A stretch of 64,000 bases of DNA from Myotis daubentonii (GCF_963259705.1 NC_081861.1:110514102-110578101); one strand, 5' to 3'; shown: positions 9,951 through 20,397, counted from the first letter of the stretch. Numbers and translations: made by a program. Notes: generated by a model from the sequence alone, not told the origin.

Positions 9951-11107
9951 GGCTTCATAAAAATAACTTGGAAGTGATCCTTCCTCTTGGATTTTTTGGA
10001 ATAGTTTGAGGAGGCTAGGTATTAGTTCTTTGAATGTTTGGTAAAACTCCCCTATGGAGCCATCCACATCAGGGCTTTTGTTTGCTGGAAGTTTTTTCAT
10101 TATTGCTTCAATTTCATCAGAAACTAGAGGCCTATTCAGGTTTTCTGATTCTTCCAGATTGAGTTTTAGAAGACTTTATTTTTCCAGGAATATGTCCATT
10201 TCATCCATGTTGCCCACCTTTTTGAAATAGTTGTTCATAGTATTCTTTTTACAATCTTTTATATTTCTATGGGGTCAGTTGTTACTTCACCTCTTTCATT
10301 TCTGATTTTATTTATTTGGGTCCTCTCTCTTTGTTTCTTGGTGAGTCTGGCTAAAGGTTCATAAATCTTGTTTAACTTTTCAAAGTTAAACAAGCTCTTG
10401 GTTTTATTGATCTTTTGTAAGTTTTTTAGTCTCTATGCCATTTATTTCCACTCTGATCTTTATTATTTTATTCCTTCTACTTACTCTGGGCTTTTCTTGT
10501 TGTTCTCTGTCTAATTCTTTAAGTTATAGGGTTAGATAGTTTCTTAGAAGTTTTTCTGTTTTTTTGATGTAGGCCTGTAGTGCTATGAACTTGCCTCTCA
10601 GGACTGCTTTCTCTGTGGCCCATAGTTTTTGGATTGTTGTACATTCATTTTCATTTGTTTTTAGGAATTTTTAAATTTCTTTATTAATCTTTGTTAAACC
10701 ATTCATTGTTTAATAACATGCTATTTAGCTGCCATGTGTTTGAATGTTTCTGAGTGTTTTTATTATAGCTGATTTCTAATTTCATGCCATTATGACCTGA
10801 AAATATGCTTAATATAATTTCAATCTTCTTGAAATTATAGAGACTTAGTTTATGTCCTAACATGTGGTCTATCATTGAAAATATCCCATGTGCATTTGAG
10901 TAGAATCTATATTCTGTAGCTTTGGGCTGAAGTGTCCTGAAATGATCAATTGATTCCATTTGATCAAGCGTGTCATTTAGGATCTCTGTTTCCTTGTTGA
11001 TTTTTTCTCTAGAAAATCTATCCATTGATCTCAGTGGGGTGTTAACATTCCCTACTATTATTTTATTGTTGTCTCTCTCCCCATTAAAATAATCCAGAAG
11101 TTTTTTT

Positions 11108-12690
11108 TGATTTTTTTATTTTTTTATTTTTTTTAACATAGAAAACCTAGATTTATTTGTTAAGCTATTACAAAGACAAAACAATTATCATGTGGAGTAC
11201 TTTGAGGACTTCATCCCAATTTCATGTGTTCTGCTACAGAAACTGAATGAAGAGGCTACAAATTAAAGGATGTAACATAACCTAAGAAGCTATAATAGAA
11301 CAGACTGGTGAAACATGGTGAAAGGAGCAAAAGCTAGTCAGAAGCAGCACTTGTGTTAGTATGTGTGGCTGGGATGTTTCCAAAAAGGCTCCCTAGAGAT
11401 GCCTGAATGAATTAATCTGGGTCCCAATAGTAAAAAGATCCTTACCCCTGTGGAGAACGAGCAGAGGCCTGATTCATCCGAGATCTTTGTCTTTCTTTTT
11501 TAAGGGTAAGGGTGTCCTTAGGCCCTAAAGGGGTCTATCTTAGATTCAGCCTCTCTTCCATCCCCTAAGTGCCCGTGCATTTTCACCACATACCCCTGCT
11601 AGGTTACGGAAAATACATACACTGAAGGCAGGAACTATAGGACTACTCAGAAGGTACCTAGACAGAAAATTTGGGATTAAAAGATAAACTACAAATACCC
11701 TCTTGGTTAAGTAAATTCACCTTGGTTAATAAAAGTCATAGTTGCTTCTGCTGATGACAACTTGTTGTCTCATACAGTCTGTCTCAAGAAAGAACTGGTT
11801 CAGGAAGTTTTGGAGAAGGAAAAATATTTTCATCAACACCCACTCCACAGAGGAAAAGGCACCAAGTTCTCCCCTACAGTTATGAGCAGAATCCAAAAGC
11901 AACATAAAATCATTTTCAGTGATCAACATCTGCATCCTCAAACTGTCCAGCAACCGTGGGTGTAGTGTCTACCTCCATCCCATCTTCATAATCTCTTATT
12001 GAACCTTCTGTCCGGACCCCAGCCATGTTATACTGGCTGCTCACAGACTGAGAAAGCATTCCTTCTAATCTCTCCAATGTGGCCTGGCCTTCGGCCTTTA
12101 AATGGGATAATCCTTCTTCATAGGTGTAAAATGTAGGGATGTCCCCCTGCCCTTGTTCATGTGCTTCCACATCATATTCTTCTCCATCGTAATCATCTGA
12201 ATCTTCATCCTCAGGATCTGGATGCAAAGCCTGGCATTCACACATTGCAGTGAACATTGCCTCCAAAGCTGATTTATCACTAGGCACAAGTCTAAATTCA
12301 GCAATAGGTTCAACATCATCATCACTGTCTTCCTCTTCTTCATCAGTAACAGATTCTTTTGATTCTTCTTCAAATTTGGCATTCACCATAACATATAAAT
12401 GCTCTCGTGGATAGACATTTAGGTCCCTGGACACTGCATGCAAACTAATGGTGGGGTATTCCAGTGAGAATCCCAATCCAGAGCCATCTAACCAAGACAG
12501 GCGGCTCTCAGCGATGTAAAGAGTGCCGGTGCCCAGGCCCTTCCTGTTCAGCACCGCCTCGGTATCGGGCTGCTGCTGCCGGAGCCCCTCAGCCAACCCG
12601 GATGGCGGGAAACTCTTGAGGAAGCTCATGGCGGTAGTGAGGGCCAAGATGCAGACTGAGAGGGAGCTGAAGCGCAGCGAGACCCAGCTC
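11108..12690 (-). mobile_element. CLNS1A: Processed retrocopy of CLNS1A (full transcript with A tail)
   Basis: An intronless copy of the pICln mRNA: 5' UTR from 12690, coding region 12629-11916, about 0.78 kb of 3' UTR, AATAAA (plus-strand complement near 11151-11156) and an A-rich tail (plus-strand T run 11108-11141). It is flanked by an exact 14-bp target duplication CCAGAAGTTTTTTT (11094-11107 and 12691-12704); on the minus strand this is AAAAAAACTTCTGG, a typical L1 endonuclease site. It sits in the ORF2 of the minus-strand L1, in the same orientation. Confidence 0.95.
11916..12629 (-). CDS. CLNS1A: Intact reading frame of CLNS1A retrogene (pICln / methylosome subunit)
   Basis: 237 codons from ATG 12629-12627 to the stop at 11918-11916 with no frameshift or nonsense codon, the normal length of the parental protein. 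The start follows ACTACCGCC, a good Kozak context; longer frames use an upstream TTG. The N-terminal part is the PH-like domain (MSFLKSFPPSGLAEGL, GTGTLYIAESRLSWLDG). Acidic stretches follow (DEEEEDSDDDVEP and DPEDEDSDDYDGEEYDVE), then the conserved C-terminus ending FEDADVDH. pICln chaperones Sm proteins for snRNP assembly and partners PRMT5 in the cytosol. The acidic and C-terminal parts look conserved; the segment after SLHAVSRD (LNVYPREHLYVM) looks diverged. Whether it is transcribed cannot be seen; no promoter was copied. Confidence 0.85.
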   Translation of the reverse strand: MSFLKSFPPSGLAEGLRQQQPDTEAVLNRKGLGTGTLYIAESRLSWLDGSGLGFSLEYPTISLHAVSRDLNVYPREHLYVMVNAKFEEESKESVTDEEEEDSDDDVEPIAEFRLVPSDKSALEAMFTAMCECQALHPDPEDEDSDDYDGEEYDVEAHEQGQGDIPTFYTYEEGLSHLKAEGQATLERLEGMLSQSVSSQYNMAGVRTEGSIRDYEDGMEVDTTPTVAGQFEDADVDH

Positions 12691-13130
12691 CCAGAAGTTT
12701 TTTTAAATACATATATTTGGATGCTCCTGTATTGTGTTCATATAGGTGTATTAGAGTTATATTCTCTTGTTGTATTGATACCTTTAGTATTATTACATGG
12801 CATTCCTTATCTCTTATGATGGCTTTCATTTTGAAGTCTATTTTGTCAGATATTAGTATTTCTATCCCATCTTTTTTTGTTATTATTTCCATTTACTTGG
12901 AAAAAATTTTCCCTATACCTTCACTTTCATTCTGTGTGAGTCCTTTGTTCTGAGGTGGGTCTCTTATAGATAACCTATACATAGATCATGATTTCTTATC
13001 CATTCAGCTTCTCTATGTCTTTTGTTTGGAGCTATAATGCCATTTGTATTTAATGTTATTCTTAGTAGGTACTTATTTGTTGCCATTCTTACTCTTTATG
13101 CCTATGTTCTTCTCTTTCTATTTCTTCTTC

Positions 13131-14066
13131 TTACTCCAGTCCCTTTAGCATTTCTTGCATTGCTGGTTTGGTGGTAATAAATTCTTTTAGACTCTTTTGG
13201 TTTGTGAAGATCTTTATTTCACCATTGAATTTTAATGATAGCTGTGCTGGATTGAGTAATCTTGGATTCAGTCCCTTTGTTTTCATTACTTCGTATACTT
13301 CATGCCACATCCTACTGGCTGAAGTGTTTCTATTGAGAAATCAGCTATGAATCTAATGGTAGCTCCCTTGTTGGTAACTTTCTGTCTTGCTCTTACATCA
13401 TGTAAGATTTTTTCTTTGCCTTTAATGTTTGCCATTTTAATTATTATGTGCCTAGGTGTGGGTACTTTGGGGTTCATCTTGATTTGGACTTTCTGTTTCC
13501 TGACCTTGAGTGACCTTTTCCTTCACCAGGTTAAGGAACTTTTCTGCCATTATTTCTTCATTCTGGTTCTCTTTTCCTTGCTTGGATTCTTCTCCTTCTG
13601 GCATCCTTACGATGCAAATGTTGTTATGTACCATGCTATCCCAAAGCTTCCTTAATTTCGTCTCCTGCTTTTTATTTTTTTCCCATTTGTTGCTGTGGAT
13701 GGGTGTCTTTTCTACTTTGTCTTATATTTGCTGATTTGGTCCTCAGCTTTTTCTAGTCAACTGCTGAATCCTTCCAGAGTATTCTTTTTTTAAGCTATGT
13801 CATTCCTCATTTCCAATTGATATTTATTTTCTCAACCTGTTTTTTTTCAAGTTGTTGTAGGTCTCATTAAGTCCCTTTATAATTTTTCATAAGTTCCTTA
13901 TAATTCCCATTAAGTTGCTTATAGTTCTCACTGAATTATTTGAGCACCCTTATTACCATTACTCTGAATTCTTTATTTGATAAATCACTTGCCTCCATTT
14001 CACTTATGACCTTTTTGGGTGAATTCTCCTTTTCTCTCATTTGGGAGTTGTATCTTGTCTCCCCAT
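13131..14066 (-). pseudogene. L1 ORF1 remnant of the minus-strand L1
   Basis: From ATG at 14066 (ATGGGGAGACAAG) to TAA at 13131-13133, about 312 codons long, but with stops and frame changes. Recognisable pieces are the RRM (MVHNNICIVRMPEGEESKQ, 13634-13578) and the C-terminal domain (RHIIIKMANIKGKEKIL near 13455, then IRFIADFSIETLQ). No functional protein is expected. Confidence 0.85.
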
Positions 14067-16183
14067 TTTTGATGTCCCTTTATATTTATTTCTATGTATT
14101 AGATCAAACTGCTTTGCCTCCCAGATTTTTTGCAGTGGTCTTATGTAGTAGGAGTTTTGTGGGATCCAGTGGTGCAGTCTCTTAAATCTCCTGAGCTGGG
14201 TGCTCTAGGAAATTCTCTTGCTTGAATTATTTGTGTTCTCCTGTTGTAGTTGGGTCTTGAATGTTATTGTCCAACTTGTTGATGGAATCTCCTCTTCTTC
14301 TGGCTGACTATGTGGCTCACCCCCAACCATGTCAGGTGAGCTTTTGTGGAGGTGGTGACAGAGCAGAACAAAGCATAACACAACAAAATTTGACATAAAA
14401 GAAGCAAAACTAGAACATACAACAGACCCCTTCAGCAACAACAAAAGTAACCACAAAAGAAGAGAGAATGAGGAAAGCAAAAAGAGAGCAAGAATGATAG
14501 AAGAAAATAAAGAAAGAAAAAATATGAGAAGAAATTAGCAGAACAACCAAACAAACAAAAGGAACCCACACAAACAAAAAAACAAAACAAAACGAAACAA
14601 AATAAAGTCAATAAACAAAATGCAAAAAAAGGGGTGTATAAAATGAAATATGTAGGTGGAGAGCTGAAAAAAAAGAAATGAAAATAAATAATTAGTGGAA
14701 TAGGGGAAAGAAAACAGTTTAAAATAGAGGAAGAAGAAAATAAAGCAAAAAAAAAATTAAAAGGAAAATAGAGAAAGCATATAGACCCAAATAAGAAAGA
14801 AGAAGAAGAAGAAGAAGAAGAAAAAGAAGAAGAAAAGCTAAGATAGCAGGGTAAAGGAAAAGAGAAAAATATAAATGGGGGAAAAAGGATTGTGTAGGAA
14901 AAGGAAAGAGGAAAAATAAATACATGAACAAAACTATAGAGACTAGAATTATAACAAAGCCATAAATCAGATAGATAAATAAGATAAACTAAAAAAGCGA
15001 AAAAAGAGAAGAGTTAAAAATAACAAAGGAAAAGAAAAAAAGAGAAGGAAAAGAAAAAAGGGAACTTGCATTCTTTTCTGCTGAGTTTAGTGCTCCATGG
15101 GAACTCCCTTTGGATCCTATTTTTCTGATGACTGTGGCTGATTCTGTGTCTACCAATTCTGGGCTTTCCGTGAGATATTTAGGTGCTAACCAGTATCAGA
15201 AACTGTTCTCCTTTGGCTTTCAGCAACTGCTTGGAGCGCCAACTCATCCACAGTTTGTGTCTGCCTCCCCAGGATTTGACTGCCAGCAGGAGGGGCAATC
15301 TGCCCTCTAGAGCAGGTTTGTTAGCAGCATGAGGCCCAGAGCTGGGTCAGCAAACTTCCCCTGGTGCTCTGGGCTCCTCCTCTGCCCACCTTTGCCTGCT
15401 AATCAGCTGTCAATCTTAGTCAATCAAAAGTCTGTTTCTAAAAGGGCTTCAGGTGGGGGAGGTGCTGTTTAGATTCCAGGGAATGTGGTGGGTGTGTTTC
15501 CCTGTTACAGAGCTACTCCTATGCAAGTGGCCCAAAATATTACTCTGCCCTTGGCTGGGCAGAGATCCTTGTATGCAATCCAGTGGGATCAGCTGGAAAC
15601 CTGGAGTTTCTATCAGCTCTCCTTTGCTGGGAATGTACCATTCAGGTTCGTGGGATAGTGGGGCAGACCACCGGTCTCCTAATCCAGTTACTGAGGACTC
15701 CTGCAGCTATTCAAACCCACAGGCTTGGCCTCTGCTTTGTTTCCTCCGAAAAGGTCAAAATGCATGGTGTGGCAATCAGTGCTCCTGAGAGTGGGGTGGG
15801 CTGCATCACCTAGGGCAGGCTTTTCTTTTTCTTTACCTACACTGTGGCTACTGGGAGCAGCTAGCTCCTCTCAGCAAAAATGGCCTTTTTGGTTTGGGCG
15901 CCTTTGACCAAATGCTCCTGGCTGCTGATTTTCCATGTCTCCCTGCTATGCTTCCCTCCCCACTGTCTCCTTAGGCACCTCAATTCTGCGCCTCCCTCCC
16001 TGCATCAAAGCCTCAAGTGAATAGCTAAAAATGAAAACTCCTATGCTCTGGGTTTAAAGAGGAAAAAACAAACAAACAAACAAAAACAAAAAACCAGAAA
16101 AAGAAACTGCAGCTTTCTCTCCAACCAGCTCTGGTCTCCTGGCTCCAGATTCCGCTGCAGCCAGCAGTCCTGCTGCCTTTCAT
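14067..16183 (-). mobile_element. 5' UTR of the minus-strand L1, proximal part
   Basis: Plus-strand sequence is purine-rich from about 14340 to 15070 (AAG/GAA runs at 14800-14830), that is, the pyrimidine-rich tract of the L1 5' UTR on the opposite strand. A G/C-richer part lies further upstream (15100-16183). Open frames at 15110-15907 are antisense to this UTR and have no recognisable domain. Confidence 0.7.
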
Positions 16184-16960
16184 TGCCGGGGTCCAACCCC
16201 AGCAGGTCCAGGGGTTCCCAAAGGCGTAGACGGAGTCGGCGAAGAAGGAAGGGCACGGAGACAGCGTTCAGTTGATCAGCAGCCTAGCCAGGATCTCTAG
16301 CCCGGATCTCCAGAGAGGTTCTGCTTCGGATCTCCAGCGAGGTTCTGTAGCCATGTTCCCTCACTAGGTTCTCCAGCCAGGTTCTGTCCAGGCTCTCCAG
16401 TCAGGTTCAGTGTCCAGGTTCCAGTCAGGTTCTCCTGCCAATCTCTGTAGTCAGGTTCAGTCCAGGATCCCTTGCCATGTTCTCCCGCTAGGCTCTGTCT
16501 CTAGGCTCCGAGGCCAGTCCCTTTCCAGGATCCTCCGGCATGCTCTCTCCAGCGAAGTTCTTCTGTCTCTAGGCTCCATGTAGGTTCTGTCTTCTTGATT
16601 CTGTTCTAAGTTCTGAGAGTTTCTGTCTTGTTACAACTGTATTTATACCAGTTGATTCAATCCTATCAATCTCTATTACAAAGGTTAGGGCGTTTCTTAT
16701 CTCCATTCCAGGGAGAAAAGATTATGTAGTTTAAGCATGATTGTTCGTAGTTAAAGGGATTAATTACCCGCCTGGCACTTAGTTGAGGGGTTTTATTCCC
16801 TCCCTAACTTCAGGGGAAATCCCTACCTGGGGATTCAACCTTTCTCAGAGAGGTGACTTTGGTTAAAACACAGTGCCAAGAAGGTGAGCAAACATATTAA
16901 GAACCATATGCCATATATGCCAGGTCCCTTGAAACAGCAAGGATGGACCGGCTCCCGGCA
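16184..16960 (-). mobile_element. 3' LTR of the class II provirus
   Basis: 777 bp, with TGCCGGG/CCCGGCA inverted ends. On the minus strand U3 holds a TATA box (TATAAATAC; plus-strand GTATTTATACC near 16639-16649). Over roughly 570 bp of U3/R it is almost identical to the 5' LTR, but its first ~210 plus-strand bases (U5 side) differ markedly and instead share a GTAGCCATGTTCCCTC block with the solo LTR at 27453-28186. Confidence 0.92.
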
Positions 16961-16982
16961 AATTCCCCCTTTTTTATTTTTT
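16961..16982 (-). promoter_or_regulatory. Polypurine tract of the class II provirus
   Basis: On the minus strand AAAAAAGGGGGAATT lies directly before the TGCCGGG start of the 3' LTR, the exact place and composition of the plus-strand primer used in reverse transcription. Confidence 0.88.
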
Positions 16983-17059
16983 AAAAGCAGGCATTAAAAA
17001 GAAAAACCTCAAATGCTCTCTTATATCCATTTTAAGAGTAGGATTGGCGCTTTCTGCTA

Positions 17060-17332
17060 TTACCTGAGTCCTGATCTATCATCCAAGGGAGAGCTTGCCA
17101 ATCCTGCACTTTCCCAGGGTAGAAAGGCTGCAGTGGGGTTAAGGATAAGGCTCCTTGGGCCTACCTTCTCCCATGCCATTACATTTACCTTTCCTTCCTC
17201 AGAAAAGCATGGACGTATTTCTTGTATAAAACGTTCTGTCTGACTGGGAGTAACCTTAATTCCTCTGCTAACAAGCATATATGTTAAAAGATCAATACAG
17301 AGTCTTTTTTCTTTAGACTCAGTATGGCACAT
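17060..17332 (-). pseudogene. Truncated gag (matrix N-terminus) of the class II provirus
   Basis: A 90-codon frame from ATG at 17332 resembling the N-terminal matrix region of betaretroviral Gag: a helical stretch with SRGIKV, then PCFSEEGKVNV, in the order usual for that family. The frame stops soon after and the sequence passes to the polypurine tract, so the rest of gag and everything downstream is missing. The start region is tandemly duplicated (about 62 bp, 17281-17400); the upstream copy of the start codon opens a frame that ends after about 15 codons. No working Gag is expected. Confidence 0.7.
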
Positions 17333-17400
17333 CTTCTTAATCTAAAGATCAATACAGAGTCTTCTTTCTTTGGACTCAGTATGGCACATCTTCTCAATCT
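17281..17400. repeat. Tandem duplication (~62 bp) across the gag start
   Basis: Two head-to-tail copies containing GACTCAGTATGGCACATCTT and CTAAAGATCAATACAGAGTC-like blocks, differing at a few bases. It duplicates the gag initiation codon of the minimal provirus. Confidence 0.85.
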
Positions 17401-17466
17401 AAGTTCTGTACTATCCACCTTCTTACCCTATTTATCCTCTATAGGGGGGTCTGTAGCACCCTGGTG

Positions 17467-17641
17467 GAGTCCTATCCGTCCCGAGTGTGGGAGTTTTCAA
17501 GGGGGGGGGGGCTTACCTAAGGGAATCCTGTTCCAGGGATTCCCAAAGGTGTGGACGGAGTCGGCAAAGACAATCCACCCTCTTCCTACGGTGGAGTCCG
17601 ATCCGTCCCGAGTGTGGGGGGGGCTTACCTAAGGGTCCCTG
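17467..17641 (-). repeat. Duplicated leader / splice-donor segment with U5-like filler
   Basis: On the minus strand a leader block with CTTAGGTAAGCC (splice-donor-like AG/GTAAGC), a C run and ACTCGGGACGGAT occurs twice (17592-17641 and 17467-17530). Between them lies a U5-like piece (CTTTGCCGACTCCGTCCACACC) ending in a damaged copy of the PBS end (GGAACAGGA). It looks like an old LTR-PBS-leader duplication that later shrank. Confidence 0.75.
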
Positions 17642-17652
17642 TTCGGGCGCCA
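17635..17652 (-). promoter_or_regulatory. Primer binding site for tRNA-Lys3
   Basis: Minus-strand TGGCGCCCGAACAGGGAC, an exact match to the known tRNA-Lys3 PBS, two bases downstream of the CGGCA end of the 5' LTR. It fixes the orientation of the provirus and its lysine-primed class. Confidence 0.95.
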
Positions 17653-17654
17653 TA

Positions 17655-18413
17655 TGCCGGGGTCCAACCCCAGCGGGTCCAGGGGTCCCCAAAGGCGTGG
17701 ACGGAGTCGGCGAAGAAGGAATGACACGGAGGCAGCATTCAAGTGATCATCATAGCCGGGTTCTCTTGTCAGGGTCTCCAGCCAAGTTCTGGTCTCAATC
17801 TCCAGAGAGGTTCTGCTTAGGCTCTCCAGAGAGGTTCTGTCCAGGTACTCCAGTCAGGTTCAGTGTCCAAGTTCCAGTCAGGTTCTCCTGCCAATCTCTG
17901 TAGTCAGGTTCAGTCCAGGATCCCTTGCCATGTTCTCCCGCTAGGCTCTGTCTCTAGGCTCCGAGGCCAGTCCCTTTCCAGGATCCTCCGGCATGCTCTC
18001 TCCAGCGAAGTTCTTCTGTCTCTAGGCTCCGTGTAGGTTCTGTCTTCTTGATTCTGTTCTAAGTTCTGAGAGTTTCTGTCTTGTTACAACTGTATTTATA
18101 CCAGTTGATTCAATCCTATCAATCTCTATTACAAAGGTTAGGGCGTTTCTTATCTCCATTCCAGGGAGAAAAGATTATGTAGTTTAAGCATGATTGTTCG
18201 TAGTTAAAGGGATTAATTACCCGCCTGGCACTTAGTTGAGGGGTTTTATTCCCTCCCTAACTTCAGGGGAAATCCCTACCTGGGGATTCAACCTTTCTCG
18301 GAGAGGTGACTTTGGTTAAAACACAGCGCCAAGAAGGTGAGCAAACATATTAAGAACCATATGCCATATATGCCAGGTCCCTTGAAACAGCAAGGATGGA
18401 CCGGCTCCCGGCA
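17655..18413 (-). mobile_element. 5' LTR of the class II provirus
   Basis: 759 bp with TGCCGGG/CCCGGCA ends. A minus-strand TATA box TATAAATAC lies near 18093-18101, so a transcription start about 25-30 bases further toward 18065 is expected. About 1% mismatch to the 3' LTR over the U3/R portion suggests a recent insertion; the U5-proximal ~200 bp is much more different. Confidence 0.92.
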
Positions 18414-18775
18414 TTTCATGGCTGGATGTTAGTTGGTCTCAGCTATGGTGCTCAGGGCTATGGAGCCTGGAATGGGTTCCAGGCCTCTATCTTCTGAGGG
18501 AGCGGACTCTCCCTTAGCCCAGAGCTTCCACCTCACTCTCAGCCTGCAGGCTTGCCAGCTCTGGAGCTGGGTCAGCTCCTCTCATTACCTCGCCCTTTCT
18601 ACAAATTTGAGATGTTTTTCTGTCCTTCCTTTATATGTCTCCTCCTCAGCTGGACCTCAGTTGGTAAGTAATTAGGTGAAAGTTCTCCAATTCAGTCTGG
18701 CCCTTAGAGGAGGTGCACAAAAGGTCTGTCTATTGGGCCGCTATTTTTCCTCTCTCTGACTGCTCTGACATTTCA

Positions 18776-19794
18776 TTTCAAGTCACCCCTTATACTATAT
18801 ATAGTTAGAGCTTTGGAAAAAAATCTAGTGAATTTCCAGGGTCTGCTTTCTGTTGTTGTCCCTGCCAATATTTGCTCCAGAATGTTGCAAGGATTAGCTC
18901 TGGAACCCTGTCTCCCTTCAAATAGGTTCTATCCTTGATATGCACTTAGAATGTATCACCTTTTCTGAGTAATGGACCAGTCCGGGCTTCGAGGTTGCCT
19001 TATCTTTACAGCCCTGTGTTTCTTCTTGCAACATGTCTTCTAGTTCCCAAGGATCTGTATGAAAATCATTTTTCTATTTCATGTCCCTTCCCTGTCAGTT
19101 TCACAAAAATAAGGTACATGTAACAAATAAGCAGAAACTTCGAGTTAGAAAATAGGCCACCATTAGGCAACAGAGACTGCTCCAGAACTTTTTTAAAAAA
19201 TGGTGATGATTAATAGATAGCACATTTTACTGAGGAGTTATAATAATCAGCACAGTTCTGTGTGTGCATTGATGTTCTGCAGGGGTAGAGCAATGCTTCC
19301 TATGAAGTTATTCTATTCTTGGTTTTATGAATGAATCAAAGCAGTGGTCTACATATCATGTGTATAGGCATAAAGGTATACTAAAACTGATTATTTGATA
19401 ATATCAAAACCATAAAATCCTTTCTAAAATTTCCAAACACATTGCTTTGTCCTATGTCTTTGTATAGAGGCAGTCTCAGAGAAAGTATTCTTGTTTACAG
19501 TTATATGTAGGTTACCAGATATAGTTCATAGTTTTCTTCTCCAACCCCACATAGTCACAGTTTGGAGAAAGGAAAAGGGTAAGAGAAGGAGGAGGGAAGT
19601 TTTTTCACTTTACCAAGCACATGGTAGGTAATTTGAACATCTGGAAATTTTCCTCCACACATTTTTTCTTGAATTAAGACTAATGCCTCTGAATATTAAA
19701 GCTTGTTATTGAGATTCCTTAATGTATGTTATTTGTCATTTTTATGGGAATTAAAAATATTTGTTTAATGCTCTCATTTTGCCAACATTTAATA
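18776..19794. other. No gene seen
   Basis: About 1 kb of apparently unique, AT-rich sequence. No long frame, no clear repeat family, no RNA gene recognised. Confidence 0.5.
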
Positions 19795-20080
19795 AAGTTG
19801 AAGATGTACATACACAATACCCCCGGGATTCCACTTCCTAATATATGACCAAGAGAAACTGTCACACATGTCCATGAGAAGGCATGTACCAAAATATTCC
19901 TTACAAAATTACTTTCAATAGAATAAAATTAGAACAAAAACACAATTTTATTGATGGAACAGGAAAAGGTTTGATATACAACAACACACTACTCAAAAGG
20001 AAGCTAAACAAAGTGATAAAAATCATTACAGAGATAAATTTAAAATTATAATAAAAGGAGAATAATGTGCTTATTCACAA
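19795..20080 (+). mobile_element. Old L1 (L1M-like) 3' fragment
   Basis: Decayed resemblance to the mammalian L1M ORF2 end/3' region: GGGATTCCACTTCCTA, GACCAAGAGAAACTGTCACACATGTCC-like and ACTACTCAAAAGGAA stretches occur in the expected order. Heavily mutated, no frame. 20081-20397 beyond it holds only a short CA-rich microsatellite (20268-20296). Confidence 0.5.
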
Positions 20081-20397
20081 TAAAGTGTGTACAAATTTAA
20101 TGCACTGGGAAGAATTTTCCTTTAAGGCAGCACAGTGACTGTGATACAGTATGATTTTTGAGAGCCTGAGAGGGAGGACAAGACTGGACAGTGAGATATG
20201 AAGGTTACATTTATTAAGACTTACCACCATAGCTGTATAAAGCAGGAAAAATTTGTGTGTGTCTCATAAACACACACACATACACACACACACAAACAAA
20301 GGTTTAATGAAATGCTGATTCAACTCTAGCAAAGATTTTTGTAAACATAAACATATTTCTTGTAAAATTGAAAAGGAAAATCACATCCCCTATAATA

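Larger units (their letters stand above)
9955..13086 (-). pseudogene. L1 ORF2 5' part (endonuclease and RT start), broken
   Basis: Starts at ATG 13086-13084 (ATGGCAACAAATAAG) and includes endonuclease blocks such as ISDKIDFKMKAIIRDKECHVI (12870-12800) and MDRFSREKINKETEILNDTLDQM (11025-10960), then the RT start [20 protein letters not shown] near 10100-10040. It is disrupted by stops and by the CLNS1A insertion and truncated at 9955. Confidence 0.85.
16184..18413 (-). mobile_element. Minimal class II (betaretrovirus-like) provirus, LTR-gag fragment-LTR
   Basis: A structurally complete but internally deleted provirus in reverse orientation: 5' LTR 17655-18413, PBS, leader, a gag-like start, polypurine tract, 3' LTR 16184-16960. 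It is flanked by an exact 6-bp target duplication TTTCAT (16178-16183 and 18414-18419). A 6-bp duplication, a lysine-tRNA PBS and the matrix-like gag piece agree with class II. The internal region is only 694 bp, so pro, pol, env and most of gag are absent; it cannot act on its own. It lies in an L1 5' UTR and postdates that L1. Confidence 0.92.
9955..18775 (-). mobile_element. Minus-strand L1, 5' UTR to mid-ORF2, with two insertions
   Basis: An L1 read from right to left: long 5' UTR (18775 to 14067), ORF1 (14066-13131), ORF2 (13086-9955) up to the reverse transcriptase start, then abrupt loss of the 3' half. Two later insertions split it: a class II provirus at 16184-18413 in the 5' UTR and a CLNS1A retrocopy at 11108-12690 in the endonuclease region. 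The right boundary is approximate, set where L1-like 5' UTR sequence fades. The 3' end is missing and abuts a plus-strand L1 5' fragment. Confidence 0.85.

Noticed and set aside
12098..12382. 94-codon minus-strand frame
   Set aside because: Out-of-frame shadow of the CLNS1A retrogene coding region.
12630..12647. Six-codon N-terminal extension of the CLNS1A frame
   Set aside because: The upstream start would be TTG; the ATG at 12629 matches the normal protein start.
15110..15907. Three overlapping plus-strand frames of 60-111 codons
   Set aside because: Antisense to the 5' UTR of the minus-strand L1, with no recognisable protein features.
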